From Epiperipatus broadwayi (Eukaryota; Onychophora; Udeonychophora; Euonychophora; Peripatidae): a stretch of DNA of 64,000 nt. The position numbers and the translations under genes are program-made. Shown in pieces: positions 1 through 12,620 of this stretch. Position 1 is the first letter of the stretch, and each line of letters opens with the position of its first letter. The DNA lies in assembly GCA_028023455.1 (NCBI GenBank), contig JAQFVV010006255.1, forward strand, positions 3,224,001-3,288,000. The letters run 5' to 3'. The notes beneath the pieces are model-generated. The model did no database searches and was not told the origin of the DNA. It saw nothing but the letters and a program-made list of their open reading frames with translations.

Positions 1-1774
1 TAATGAGTTTAAGAACCAATCCATAGATGATAAAAAAAAATTCCATTCATTGTCTTCAGAGGATTTTTTTGTAAAAAACAACAACAACATAGCAAGTATT
101 GACCTTATATTAAAAGTACAAAGGCCTTGGAATTAAAACCAATAAATAAAAACTGACATAAAAAGTCTCATAGAATAATCTTATTTAAAAGGAAATAAGA
201 TATACAAAGTGAAACGACTTAAAGAATATGGAAGTAAATATTTTGATAATAAGACAATTCAAATTTTCTATGCTAAAAATAATTTATAAAAATATTGATA
301 AGAATTAACATGTAAATAATGATATATATTTTCATATTCTTAATAATTTTCACAAAAACTAGAAATATAATTTGTTAATTGAACTGTATGAAAGTCAAAA
401 TTAAGTTGTGTATTATAATAAATTCAAAATCTTTAAATACTCAGCCTACATGCTATTTGATAACTAAATATTATTGTTATTTAATTTTAAGTAGATAATG
501 CAATAAATTAATTTATTATGTTTTCTGAATGATTTACTATTACTAAAAATTTTAATGTGTTTTGTAATTTTTAAAAAACATATACTGAGACGATTGTCAG
601 CATATGAGGAGGAAACTAAAAATAACCGGAATCATTCTCTGGTGTGAGCATCTGTTGTAGTATATACTTTGATGTTACATACATCTTGTAGGTATCTTTT
701 TACATCAATCTGTTAAATGACATCATAGGGTTATGTAATACATTGTTTTGTAAAGTGCATTTTGTATTTTTGTCAATTTTTTTTATAATGGCTAAAAACA
801 CTGATTTTTTTGACACAAATGGAATTTTTCTCTCAGATTTAGTTTGTAACAGTCAGAAATTTTATCTGAAAATTCTGAAACATTTATGTGATGTGGAAAA
901 ATGTAAACATTCCATTTTGGGCAAAAAAAAGCAGTGCAAACTCCACCCCGACAGTGTCATATCTCAAAGCCTTGAGTGTGAAACAGTTTTTAATTAAATT
1001 CAGCATGTGTCAGTTTATCTAGCAGCTATATTCACTCTGCTTCACTTTGTGCAATTTTTTTAAATTTCTTGAATGAAAAAATGTGTCTTTTTTTGCAGAC
1101 TTAGAACTGGGGATAAAAAAATGACAAAAGCAATAAAACACATTACTTTGCAAGTGTTTCTGGACTACTTAGAAAAGTGACAGACTAGTTTAGACCAATT
1201 CAATTTGCAACACCTAAGAATAAATATACATTTTTTTATTACAAGATTTTGGTTATTTTTGGGTTCCCAATGTGTATTCTGTTAAACTGATTGTATATTT
1301 TGGATTAACATTATAATGTTTATAAAGTCATTATAAAAGAGTGCCAAGAAAAGATAAAATAAGTTAAAATTAAAATTTATATTGTGTTAGATGTTTTTGG
1401 CAGAACATGGACAGAATCATAGTACTGTCTTTTATTTGTAAATTAAGTAGTAAAGATTCTATGTTTATCCACAATCCAGCATCTTTGGCTCAATAATACA
1501 CTTTTTATTCTTTTTTTTCATTGCCAACCTCATGTCTTTTTAAAGCTTGTGTATACTGTTGAAAACATAAAACAAATATTAAATAATGAAGCTGAAAATA
1601 TGTATCTATATTTATTCATTTCATTTTTAAGCTATTGAGTTAACTAAAACTTTTTGTTGTGTGTGAGTGTAAATGATGCACATAAACTATATGTAAATAT
1701 ATAATAATAAAATTAAAAGTGTAAAAAGCACTTGAAATTAGAATCTATAAAGCGTGCAAAATATTAAAAGCTTA
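1..1774. other. AT-rich intergenic sequence, no gene seen
   Basis: The stretch is very AT-rich with many homopolymer runs. A short open frame at 743-997 has low-complexity composition and no recognisable domain, splice context or homologue, so I do not call it. Nothing else here can be supported. Confidence 0.6.
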
Positions 1775-1777
1775 GCA

Positions 1778-2220
1778 CTTTCGAGGTGGGTTGTCTCATA
1801 TTCATAGCAATACTGAGCCATGCAGAACAGAGAGATAATGGCGATATGCAAACTACATGCAAATTATTTAGATAGCCCAGCATTTGGAGTTGTCGAAGCA
1901 GGCATCGCATCTATTGATAGGGTTATTGTTAACAGTAATGAAATACATCTCCCTAATTTTCCACTTGGATGTCATTTTTCTCTATGCAAACTATCTTGGG
2001 GTTAGAGTGTTTGAATATGTGGCTGGTCTTTTTAGAGTGTGCCAAAAACGTTGATGAATTTTCACTATTTTTCTGTGCTCTATTGTAAGTGTATCTATGT
2101 TGAGCACTTCTGTTGATTATGAAAGCTTTGGTCTCACCATAATAAATAGCATGGCATCCAGGTTGAGGGTATGAGATGCTATAAATGACATGGGGGTTCT
2201 GAGTGGGGTCGAATAAATTT
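1778..2220 (-). pseudogene. Penelope-like element GIY-YIG endonuclease remnant
   Basis: Reading the - strand from about 2216 down to 1860 gives a diverged GIY-YIG nuclease of the Penelope-like retroelement (PLE) type. A VIYSISY segment (the GIY half) is followed by IYYGETKAFI (the YIG half) and then NRSAQHR, the helix with the catalytic Arg region. After that come a Ser/Lys-rich linker and REMYFI near 1955. The last part is in a different frame from the first, so there is at least one frameshift, and stop codons follow. PLEs use this domain to nick target DNA for reverse transcription. No reverse transcriptase part is seen upstream (beyond 2220), so the copy is 5'-truncated. At its 3' side (about 1810-1780) the - strand contains a CGAAAGTGC motif, similar in position to the hammerhead-like 3' ends of the other PLE copies here. 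Family assignment is fairly sure; the element is dead. Confidence 0.7.
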
Positions 2221-2276
2221 GATTCATTTTCATTTTAGTTTTCATAGTATTGTTTTACTGTACATTATTTATAGGT

Positions 2277-2345
2277 ATTGGATATATATATATATTGCAG
2301 CATTTTATATATTGGATATATATATATATTGCAGCATTTTATATT
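2277..2345. repeat. 34-bp tandem duplication
   Basis: Two virtually identical 34-bp units lie head to tail. Each holds an (AT) run followed by TTGCAGCATTTTATAT. A recent replication-slippage duplication is the simplest reading. Confidence 0.8.
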
Positions 2346-3640
2346 TTGATTTAGGTCTTGATATTACACACTATAAAGTGCTAGTTAATCAAACTATTAA
2401 TGAGAATGGTACACTCCAGTAAAGTTTGGATATTTCAAGAATATAGTTATATTTCCTGATTAATTCACTTAATATTTATTATGACTTGAATTGCTGATGG
2501 AGTTAGTTTTAATTTATTTAAGAGGGTGCCAGGGCTCTGTAGATCCACTAACTCTTGTCATGTTTTCTTGAGGCTTATGAAGTAAATAACTAAAAGTAAG
2601 ATCAGGAATTATGTTTTCTCATTACTTAATTAATTTATTATATGAATTTTCCCTGGGTTTTAATCAAATATATTGGCAAAGGTAATTTTTACAATTCTCT
2701 AAACTTAATAATAAAATCTAAATAACTAAAATTAAGAATGTACACTGAAAGGTTTATATTAGTAGTAAAAGTTTTAAAATATTTAAACACTTATTAATAA
2801 TTACTTATAACACTGGAAAAAACATACATACATATATATTCAAATAATAATATTAATCATTTAATTCAAACAGTTCACTTTGAAGGATTAAATATCAAAT
2901 GTCTCTCATTTTTTTGGCTAAATTAGAAGTTTATCATTTAAACTTAATTTGTAAATCTTTTTGATTTAGAAATGATGGATTATCATAGTAGTCCTGTTCC
3001 TCCCATGGGGAGTCTGTAATAATTATTTATGTCTTCATTCCGATAACATGTTCACATATCTGATCCATATTTAGGGCAAGACTAGACAAAGCTTGTGAGA
3101 GAAGGTGTCAGCAAATTATCTGTTTTCTACTCATACATGGCAACTAGGTTCAGTATGGTAGTTTGGGGTGGGAATATTTTATTATGGTTTCAAAAATGCT
3201 TCACACAAGAAACAGCCAGAAAAACACAGGTAAAAGACCCTTCTCTAAATTTGCCTGCTTTTTTTATACTGATGACTATTTTGATATTTCTGCGCATATC
3301 TTTTTATCCTTTGTTTTATTATCATTCAATAATTTTCTACATTCCTTTTTACTTTTGAGGTATAAAATTATCTTTTTTATAACTTATTTCAGCCATCTTT
3401 GATTATCATTAAAAGGTTTTACTCTGATGGTAGTATACTACATTTGTACTTTCTTTTAATTATCTGGATTAATAATCTGTATGTGCTTACATTCTTTCCA
3501 ATATTAACATTACTTTAATTAAATAGATAATATTAATCACAAATAGCTTAACTGATAAAAAAAAACTAAATTATGTCCATTGACTAATTTTAAATTTTAC
3601 TTCTTTTAACTTTTAAATATTATCCAATGCCAACATACTT
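2346..3640. other. AT-rich intergenic sequence, no gene seen
   Basis: Overlapping open frames at 3095-3402 in two phases have no recognisable domain and low complexity at their 3' ends. No other structure is visible. Confidence 0.5.
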
Positions 3641-3644
3641 GTAC

Positions 3645-3726
3645 CATATATATATATAACATTTGTAATACAAACTTATTAAATTATATATATATATAAC
3701 ATTTGTAATACAAACTTATTAAATTA
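3645..3726. repeat. 40-bp tandem duplication
   Basis: A 40-bp unit made of (AT)n followed by AACATTTGTAATACAAAC and a TTATTAAATTA tail is present twice without interruption. It has the same style of AT-anchored duplication as the one at 2277. Confidence 0.8.
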
Positions 3727-3744
3727 AGTCTCATGATATATGAC

Positions 3745-4031
3745 TTGATTTCCTTGCAATTATTGTTATTGCTCTTAAGACTTTGCCAATTTTATATTAT
3801 TAAAGCTATTAATATATTCTGTACCTGAATGTAATTTAGTCCCATATGGCTATTTAAGTTAGATAGCTGGATTTGAAGACATATGGATGTCTGAAAATTT
3901 CAGATTTTCTACTTAATAGTTAAACATTAGATAAAGTTGTTGGGTTTGACCTGGTATTTTAAATCTAATGCTTGAATATCCTAGCATCCCACTGATGAAA
4001 CCCAGAGACTGATCTGGGAGCTATTGACACA
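3745..4031 (+). mobile_element. Hammerhead-SINE copy C, 3'-truncated
   Basis: This is a copy of the ~400-bp hammerhead-bearing SINE-like family. From about 3840 it aligns by eye with the - strand of the 28167-28552 copy: the CCCATATG block, the hairpin AGACAT...ATGTCT, the TTTCAGAT block and the TTTTAAATCTAATG block before the ribozyme. The ribozyme (about 3974-4020) has CTGATGA at 3992-3998, but stem II is shortened, GAAA has become GAGA, and the distal half of stem I is missing. It should therefore be inactive. The element stops at the ribozyme and is followed immediately by the TATC array. The left limit is approximate. Confidence 0.65.
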
Positions 4032-4036
4032 CTCAT

Positions 4037-4616
<580 letters not shown>

Positions 4617-5770
4617 TCCTAAGAAACAGGTAATAATTAAAATTGGTACTTATTAGTTTTTGGCAGCTTGTATTTTTTGATAAATATACAGTTTTGAGGG
4701 CTTACAATCTACTGAAAATGTGTTTGTTGTTAAATTAAAAAAAAACAAAAAAACAAATAAATTCTAATTTATTAAGAAGTTTTATTTCAATATTTTTAAA
4801 TATTTATATTATAGTGTGGGAAGTGATGAGACACTCTAACATTGTTGTACTTTGGTTCAAATTAGCTTGTTTCTTTTTATCATAAGTTTTTTTTTTGGTA
4901 ATTTGTCATAATGTTGAAATTTTGGGACCTTTCTGTCATAGAATATGATACAGTAGACTATTTTTAAAGATGTAGGATCCTGCCATCCTAAAAAGTGTGT
5001 GTTAATGGTCTTGATATGATGCATGCTGCCAATAAGAATAAGATATAAATATTGTATTTATATATATATTCATTTTTCTTTTAATAAGTTAATCTAAAAG
5101 AAAAAGAAAATAAACTTTAAATAATGTAATTAATTTTTTCATAATAATTTCTTTTTTTTAAAAAATAAGAGTAATAAAAAATAAAATATAAATATTAAAT
5201 ATGACACTGTCTAGCAGGCATTTTTTTTTAATAAACATTTTTTGGGGGCTTCCAAAACTGTAGAATCATCAAAAATATGGAGTGACATCTTGGTTTACAT
5301 GAAAACTCACAAGTATTTTAAAATCATATTTATTTAAAAAACATTTTCTTTAAAAAATTAGTTATATTGTATTTTAGGTACATAACTAATAAGCCAATTT
5401 CTTTTGCTAATTTATTGAAACTTAAATCAAAAGATAGGATATCAATTTATATTTTTTTACTAAAAAGAAAAATATTCTCTTTTGTTTCATGTTTAAAAAA
5501 ATCTAAAAATAGCTTTTAATTTTGTTAATAGAATATTTTCTTTTATATTAAATTTGTTATCTTCAGAATAAAAAGTTTTAATTTGTAAAAAAAAAAAACA
5601 TCTACAAACTACTCAAGCATAATTATTAAAGCAATAAGTAAACAACAGGGGACCAGAAAAATGAATTGTCAAAGGAGGGGAGAATATTTTTTTTTAGTAA
5701 AAATAAATATATTTGTGCGTTGTGCTTGGTGGTAATTTTTGTATAATATTACTCATGTTTAACAGCTTCA
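4617..5770. other. AT-rich intergenic sequence, no gene seen
   Basis: Long A and T runs and short AT repeats only. No coding signature, RNA gene or paired repeat was found. Confidence 0.55.
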
Positions 5771-5777
5771 TTAGGTA

Positions 5778-5965
5778 CTTTGGTATTAACTATGCTATGA
5801 CATACTACACTGAAAGCATACTATTCTAATCTTACAACCTTTAAGATAATGTCTCCAAGTGATTGATAAAGTCTGCCAGCAGATCACATGAAGTCACCTT
5901 GAAGATCACAAGATTAGAATAGTATGCCTTTGGGGTAGTATGTCATAGCATAGTTAATACCAAAG
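5778..5965. mobile_element. MITE-like inverted-repeat element
   Basis: The outer ~55 bp on each side are inverted copies of each other. The left arm begins CTTTGGTATTAACTATGC and runs through CATACTATTCTAATCTT at about 5834; the right arm is its reverse complement ending at 5965. The internal ~75 bp holds no coding potential. A further arm-like fragment in inverse orientation lies at about 7150-7187. The structure is typical of a non-autonomous DNA transposon. No clear target-site duplication could be fixed. Confidence 0.7.
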
Positions 5966-6004
5966 AAAGAGATGTGGAACATCGCCATGTTGGCCATTCT
6001 GGGC

Positions 6005-6660
6005 AAACAAATGAAATAATAATTAATAATTTACTACGATAAAAAATTATCAAAAATGAATATTAATAATAATCATTTGAATTTTTAATGATATTTAAGT
6101 AATCATTTGGCCCTGAAACAAAGAAATAAAATAATCATTACAATTTCTAATGATATTTAACTAATCATTTGGCCATGAAACAAAGAAATGAAATAAGAAC
6201 TAACAATTTACTCCACTAAGAAATGAAATAATAAGTAATAATTTATTTCACTAAAATATCAAAAATGAATATTATAAATAATCAATATAATTTTTAATGG
6301 TATTTAACTAATTATTGATATTTTAAAAATGGCAACAAATTGTTCTCAAATATTAACTACAAATAACTGCCTTTCTGAGATACTGCATTACTGAAAATGG
6401 AGAAATGGCAGCATTACAAACTACTTTTTTTTAAAAAATAAGTAATACTTTATTTGACTAAAATATTATCAAAAATGAATATCACAAATAATCATTAGAA
6501 TTTTTAGTGGTATTTAACTAATTATTTACATTTTAAAAAGACAGTAAATTGTTGTCAAATATTAACTATAAATAACTTTCTTTCTGCGATACTGAAAAAG
6601 AAGAAATGAAAAAGGAGAAATGATGGCATTACAAAGTACTTTTTTTTTAAATTTCTTTAA
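6005..6660. repeat. Diverged tandem repeat block
   Basis: Recurring motifs (ATCAAAAATGAATATTA, TAATGATATTTAACTAATCATTTGG, GAAACAAAGAAATGAAATAA) recur several times. The right half contains two ~210-bp units starting near 6240 and 6448. Each ends in a TCAAATATTAACTA block, a TTTCTG..GATACTG block and then an A/T run. The units differ by many substitutions and indels, so this is an old array. Confidence 0.6.
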
Positions 6661-7190
6661 AAAAAATGCAAAAGTATGTTTTATAAAAAATATAAAAAAT
6701 AAAATACCAAATGAATTCTACTTACAAATAGAAATCACTGCGGTGGACTGAATTCTCTTTCTTTTTTTGTTTTTGCTGAGACATTTTGGTTAATTAGTAA
6801 TAAATGGTAATTAGTAACAAAATTTGATAACTTAGTAATAAAATTTGATAAATTAGTAATAAAATCTGCAATAAATCAGTAATAGTTCAGTGATCAAAAT
6901 ATAAAATAAGCAATTAAAATATTCAATTCTTATAAAATATTAAAAATGGTGGATCAGACATGGTAAAAAATGCCTCTCACTTGGTCAATGCAAGCAGGTA
7001 AAAGACAGATATTTATCCAGAATTCACCCAAGTATTTAAAATCTTGAAGATGACACCTTGACCACTCCTATCGATTAGTCATGCCAATGTTTCAGTTGCC
7101 ATGACATTGTTTTGATTCTTCACCGATGATATCTATTGGTGAGTTGTGTAGTACGTCTAGCTTAGTTAATACTAAAGTACCCTTCATTAT
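6661..7190. other. AT-rich spacer with a MITE arm fragment
   Basis: Mostly AT-rich repeats of TTAGTAATAAAAT. At about 7150-7187 the sequence is the inverse of the left arm of the 5778-5965 element (AGTTAATACTAAAGTAC), marking a second, partial copy that abuts the Penelope-like remnant starting at 7190. Confidence 0.5.
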
Positions 7191-8110
7191 CTGTGCATTA
7201 TAGTCCTTAACTTTTTACTCTGACATAATGACTACATACCATACAATTTGTCTTTACATTTTTAATCACCAATAGATCTAAAAATTTCATTTTAACAAAA
7301 TCTAAACCCCCTCCTTCTACCACATATTTTATAGAAGGATCAAAACAATTAAACTCCTTTACCAACTCTTTCAACTTCACATTTTCAACTACAAACAAAC
7401 AATCATCCACATGTTTAACAAATAACTTTAAATATAAATAATTATTTTCATAATAATTTCCTCTTCCAAATAATTAATATAAACTGAAACAAATTAAAGG
7501 AGAAATAATATAACCTATTATCCACCTTTCCTTCATCTTATAAAAAATTACCATTATAAGTAAAATACAATACCACTAATAATAAAAAGCAAATCTTTAA
7601 TAACCTTAATTTTATTTTATGATAAAAATTTATGTTTAACCAGCATAGACATAAGAACATCAATACTGCTTAATCCATTAACAGACTAATACATATTCTC
7701 AATATTCAAACTACTAAATACCCAATTACTTCCATTTTAAAATTATTAATTTATCAAAAGCCTCAAAAAAAAAAAACTGTGTAATGACCAAAATCAATAA
7801 ATTGTTTTAAAAAATTATTCCAGAACCTAGAAATACCCTCTACAACACTACCTGTTAAATTGAAAATAAATCTTAAAGGAAAATCTCTTTGTGGGTCTTA
7901 ATATGAAATCATTTGGATAACATTTTAAATAATCTACTTTATTAAAACATTTTTAATTTATCATTTTTTATAATATTTATTATCTATTAATCTCCTTTTA
8001 ATCACATTACCTGGATCTTTTTCTAAAAACATATATTTACCATTATTTAATTCTTTATCCATTTTCTCTCTAAACTCACTTCCTTCCATAATGATAAACA
8101 GCTTCTTCTT
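7190..8110 (-). pseudogene. Penelope-like reverse transcriptase remnant (copy 1a)
   Basis: The - strand encodes pieces of a PLE reverse transcriptase. From 8090 downward there is an N-terminal stretch with LEKDPGNVIKRRLID. Then comes a region equivalent to the RT palm with SPLI/FSL and a VDDCLFVV motif near 7405, the YVDD-type catalytic box (Y not retained in frame). It is followed by an open frame of 67 residues ending near 7207. Many stops and frameshifts interrupt it. It is the inverted counterpart of the + strand copy that begins at 8113, and the two share the block around KMEVIGYLV and the palm region. Element death is certain; family assignment is strong because the paired copy also carries GIY-YIG. 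Confidence 0.7.
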
Positions 8111-8112
8111 TT

Positions 8113-9480
8113 GAGGCTTTTGATAAGATTAAAAATTTTAAAATGGAAAGTAATTGGGTATTTGGTAGTTTGAATATTGAAAATATGTATCAATCTGTTA
8201 ATCAATCTGTGTTAGTTAAACATGGATCTTTGTCAAAAAATAAAATTAAAGTTATTAAAGATTTGTTTTTATTATTAGAGGATTCTATGTATTTTATTTA
8301 TAATAGTAATTTTTTTATAAGATTAAGGATGGGTGGATAATATGTTATATTATTTCTCCTTTAATTTGTTCAGTTTATATTAATTATTTTGAAGAGGAAA
8401 TTATTATTTCAAAGAATTGTTTATATTTAAAGTTATTTGTTAGATATGTGGATGATTGTTGTTTGTAATTGAGAATGATAAGTTGAAAGTTTGGTAAATG
8501 AGTTTAATTATTTTGATCCCTTTATAAAATTTGTGGTAAAAGGAGGGGAGTTAGATTTGTTAAATTAAAATTTTTAGATCTATTGGTGAGTAGAAATGTA
8601 AAGACTAATTGTTTGGTATTTCATCATTATGTTAAGAGTAAACAGTTAAAGTCTATAATTAAGCCTGATAGCAATCAGTCTATATCTCATGAAGTAGCTG
8701 CTTTAAGAAATTATTGTTATAGAAATAGGGGATTAAATAATTCTAGTGAAGGTAGCTTTGTTTTAAAAAGTTCACTTTTATAAAGATTATTTGAGTGTTA
8801 GCTACTCTGAGTATTTTATTTAATAGTAATATTTGTAATGATGAAAGAATAAAGAGAAATATGATTTTATTTATTTGCCATTTAAATTATTTTCTTATAA
8901 AATTGTATGTAAAAATATTAAGAAAATTGTTTGGAAAGGGGATAATACTTTGAATAATTTATCAAATAATACAAAGGAAATTTTTGATAGAAAGACTATT
9001 CCTGGAGTAGTGTATATTATCCTTTGTTTTTGTAAGAATGTATATATAGGTCAAAGTAGTTTGAGTTCAAATGAAAGAATGAAGGTATATAAAAGTAGAA
9101 GTAGAAATAAATAACTTAGTTCTGCTTTGTATATCCATAAAAAGATACAGGCCATACTATTAATTTTGATGAACATAAAGTTGTCTTCTTTGAGAGAAGT
9201 AAAACAAAAAGAATTAAAAATTTATGATTCTGAAGCAATTAATTTATTTAAAAGTTCTTTTAATATTAAGAGTGTATGGGAAGTAAGTGTAATTGTGGAT
9301 AATGTTTTATTTAAATATGTTGTTATTTTATAGTTCTTTATACTTGAGAAGTCTTCTTGTAGAGTGAAACCATTGGGAGTGTTTTAAAGTTTGTTTGTTT
9401 TTGAATAGTCTGATTGAGTTGTGAATTTGGGGTAATTTTCATTTCATATATATATATAAATAAAGTTTGATATCTGTATT
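8113..9480 (+). pseudogene. Penelope-like element remnant: RT plus GIY-YIG plus 3' end (copy 1b)
   Basis: The order from 5' to 3' is that of a PLE. An RT finger/palm segment (open frame 8143-8340) leads to GWIICYIISPLICSVYINYF (about 8327-8386) and LFVRYVDDC (about 8438-8464), the RT catalytic box with both Asp residues, closed by a stop soon after. A connecting open frame runs 8583-8783. A GIY-YIG nuclease follows at 8875-9290, with PGVVYIILCFCKNVYIGQSS around 9001-9060. A C-terminal IHKKIQ/FDEHK-like block ends at 9333. Frameshifts and stops separate these parts. From 9342 to about 9450 lies the 3' non-coding end shared with copies at 16925, 21200 and 21358. AT-rich sequence and an AATAAA at about 9458 follow. 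Confidence 0.75.
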
Positions 9481-9547
9481 CGTTTCACAATATATGTAAT
9501 ATACAAATCAATATATATATATCAAAATACAGTACAATTTATATAAA

Positions 9548-9606
9548 TTATATTCTTTTAGAAGTACTTTCGACTATACACTTTGTAGTCTTTATCAACT
9601 ATATAA
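9548..9606 (-). ncRNA. Hammerhead-like fold at 3' end of Penelope-like copy 2 (degenerate)
   Basis: On the - strand the order is a stem I strand (TTATATAG), TTGATAA in place of CUGANGA, an extra A, and stem II GACTA/TAGTC with a 9-nt loop. Then come GAAA, a loop-free stem III AGTACT, U17, and the stem I return (CTA, internal loop, ATATAA). All three stems can form. Core changes are C3 to U and G8 to A, so activity is doubtful. It lies just downstream of the GIY-YIG frame of the PLE at 9656-10311, where hammerhead motifs are known to occur in PLEs. Confidence 0.5.
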
Positions 9607-9655
9607 CGTTGAATAATCAAAATGAGATAACCCTTAACAATACCCATAGTTCAAT

Positions 9656-10311
9656 TCAGATTTCCCACAATTCTGATATCTTAACATTTGATAACTGGCG
9701 ATTCAGTAACATTTGACGATTTCTTGAAATCAACATAGCCTCTTTTATTTTACGTTTATTATGACAACGTTCAATTTGAATAATTTTCATATTTTTATAA
9801 TCAAATTTAAATCCATATTGACAAGATTTATTATGATCAAATATAACAGATGATGAAGGTTTATTTACATCTGTTCCATATTGATTCTCTTTTTGAATTC
9901 TATTATACAAAAGCATATGTTCTTTTATTCTCTTCTCAAATGTACACTTAGATTCACCAATGTATTGTACGCCACATCCACATATCAATCTATATATAAT
10001 AGAATTTTGATTAAACTTTGAATTTTAGAATTATTAAGCAATCTATTTATGTTATGTGTAGAGAAAAAAGCAATATGACACAAACCATTATAAATTTTCC
10101 TAATAAACTTGACCTGCTCATCTGATATAAATGGCATTGAAATCCATTTCATTTTGATACTTTTATTTTTAATTTTATTATAGTGTTGATTTCTTTTAAA
10201 TCCTTTAATAATATTAGCAATTGCATTTTTATAATAACCAATTTTCAACAAGTCATTAACAAATAAATGTATATATAAATGTATATATATGATTGATTCA
10301 TAGGGCAACAA
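9656..10311 (-). pseudogene. Penelope-like element, C-terminal RT extension plus GIY-YIG (copy 2)
   Basis: The - strand from 10311 gives a 108-residue frame with the PLE linker between RT and nuclease (MPFISDEQVKFIRKIYNGL, then a His-containing THNINRLLNNSK). A frameshift near 10000 follows. A 110-residue frame then holds a well-kept GIY-YIG nuclease: CGCGVQYIGESKCTFEKRIK (the second half of the signature), EHMLLYNR, a SSVIFDHNKSC block, and KIKEAMLISRN with the conserved Glu. This is the best-preserved nuclease in the window, but it lacks the RT core (5'-truncated). The first half of the signature (IIYRLICG) is read only by shifting frame at the junction. Its 3' flank carries the hammerhead-like fold at 9548-9606. 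Confidence 0.82.
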
Positions 10312-10329
10312 ATGTGTGACTGTAATTTT

Positions 10330-12290
10330 GTAATAACTTGGCAGTCATGTTAATTTATCAAGATTGTATTGAAAAAAATTATAAATTCCTTAAATGTTGC
10401 ATTCCCCTTGCCAGTTTGAGTAGTTTTGTATTTTTTATATAGTATTCATTTGTCAGGTTAAGTAGTTAGGGGTAAAATTTTAAATCAATTAAAATGATAT
10501 ACATAAAAAATGAACATAGGGAAATAAGAAAAAGCCATTATACTATAGATTATCAATTTATTTAAATATAAGTTTTGCATAATGATGCAGTAGTAGTAAT
10601 AGGATTTTAAGTTTTAAAAGTACATTTAGTCAACCAGATACTGACTAGTTTAAATTATGTAAATTATTTTCTGGTTATGAATATCACATTGCAAATCTGC
10701 CACATTAGAAAGAGTGCATATATTAGTGTTAATAAACTTTAGATGGGTCCAGATCCTATCTAGATGGGTTATTTGTGTCACTTTTTCTTAATTCTACATT
10801 ATAATCAAAAGATTCCTCAGAATATGTTTTTAAGATCACATTTATGCACAACATGTGCTCACTCATGTGACACATGAAAATATTGTTTAATGTTTGAGAC
10901 ATGTAAATTTTTGACTTCCAGGTCATCCAACTAAGATTTAATAAGGGATTTTAATTAGTATTTTTTTGTTAGATTGTGATCATTTTCCAGTATTTGTTAT
11001 TTAAGCAGATGTCTATTTCCTGCTATATACATATAGCTGTATACCCAAGGTGACTTTTTTTTCTTATATGTCCACAAAGGCTGGTGTACTATATATACAT
11101 TATTTCTTAACTGGGTATCTCTTTTCACAGTCTAGCACCTCTGTGAATTATTTATATATTTTTATAGTATTTCTGTGAATTATTTCCATATTTTGGTAGT
11201 GTATTTGAAGTCCTCCTTTATGTTTGAATATTTAAATGTACTATAAATAAAAATTTACAATTAGTTCAGTATCTGATTTTTTAATTATTGTGATCACTTT
11301 TCAAAACCTGCTGTAAGCTTCATGTCAAGAGATTTAGAGATAAATTCTTCGCTTTTAATCATCTTTCTCTTTTCTGTTTTTTTTTTTTTTTAAAAGTTAT
11401 TACCTACTCATATATAGTAAAAAATGAAAAGTTTGGCTTTTCTAATAAACTAAAATAACAATACTAATTAAAAAAACTGTGCTTATTTTAATTTGACTTA
11501 TTAACTTAATGGTATTTACTTATGTGTGTGGTTTTTTTTTAATCTTATGATTTTTTTTGTGTATATTTGATTAAGAAAAAATATTTCTCTAATAAATCTT
11601 AATTCTTTCTGAAATAATAAGTACAGGCTAATTATGAGAATTTTAAAAGTCTTTTCATAATTTTAAACTGATAATAAAAGTTTTGAATAATAAATAAAAT
11701 ATTTTAGTGGTATCATATATATATGTATTTGGAAATTTACATCAAATTATTAATAATAACATGTATTTTATTGCTTCACAAAAATTCTCTCATTTAGAAT
11801 TATAGTGGCATTTTGGAGTCATTGAAATCCATTTTTTAGAACATATATATATATATATACTTATTTTAGTTGAAAAATTACTTTTTCTGTATAAAAATGG
11901 ATTTAGGTTACTGAGAAAGTAGTATCTTTTAGATAACATTAGTGGTAATATATCATAGCTGCCAACCCATAAGTTATTACAGCTTTTTTTCACTAAACCA
12001 ACATCCTAACTTTAATGTGATTGGAATTTCGGTCAAGATCACAAAATAGTGCTACAATTTACATATTTTCACTTTATACAAAATTTAAATTTTTATTGTT
12101 AAATCAGTTGCTCTTATAAATTTGAGGTTTATTAATTCCAAAATAATCATTTTGTGAAGGTATCCTAAAATTATTTTATTATTTTATTACATTGGTATCC
12201 AAATTTTCAGAAATATTAATATTTTCCACTAGAGATTTAATATAAATCAACATTACACTGTAATATATTTATTCAAGTGCACACTCTAGC
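10330..12290. other. AT-rich intergenic sequence, no gene seen
   Basis: No coding or RNA signature. There is a small imperfect repeat of TCTGTGAATTATTT at 11140-11190 and an AT run at 11842-11860. The frame at 11790-11993 on the - strand has no recognisable features. Confidence 0.5.
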
Positions 12291-12620
12291 CTTAGTAAAT
12301 ATTACTTAATTACAACTTTAAATTTTAATAGCTTTCTAACTATAAAATCCTTCCATTGACTCGTTATAAATCGAAAGATTTTGTGAGTACTAATTGGTAA
12401 TAGGAATTGTGGACTTAATCAGTGAAGTATTGAATAGCTTCAGCTCTCAGATCTAACTGCTTCAGCTTCACCTATTTATATAGAAAGTAGGTTGAAGCAA
12501 AGAAGGGTTCCACTCTTTTCTTCCAAAGTATAAGCTTGTAGTTAAGACCTGTAGAGATCTCTACCTTTGCATTTCAATCACACACTCTTGAGGTTTATTG
12601 CCTTAGCAAATATTCTTATT
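12290..12620. repeat. Palindromic-family repeat fragment
   Basis: It shares blocks with the repeats at 36675-37565 and 39530-40035. These include TGGACTTAATCAGTGAAGTA, AGCTTCA.CTCTCA, the TTCACCTAT..ATATAGAAA block, AAGACCTGTAGAG and GGTTTATTGCCTTAG. Only one arm is present, so it is a half element or an eroded copy. Confidence 0.6.

Noticed and set aside
743-997. 84-residue open frame
   Set aside because: No known domain, no splice or promoter context, composition typical of AT-rich spacer.
3992-4020. Active hammerhead at copy C
   Set aside because: CTGATGA is present but GAAA is changed to GAGA, stem II is shortened and the stem I return strand is replaced by microsatellite.
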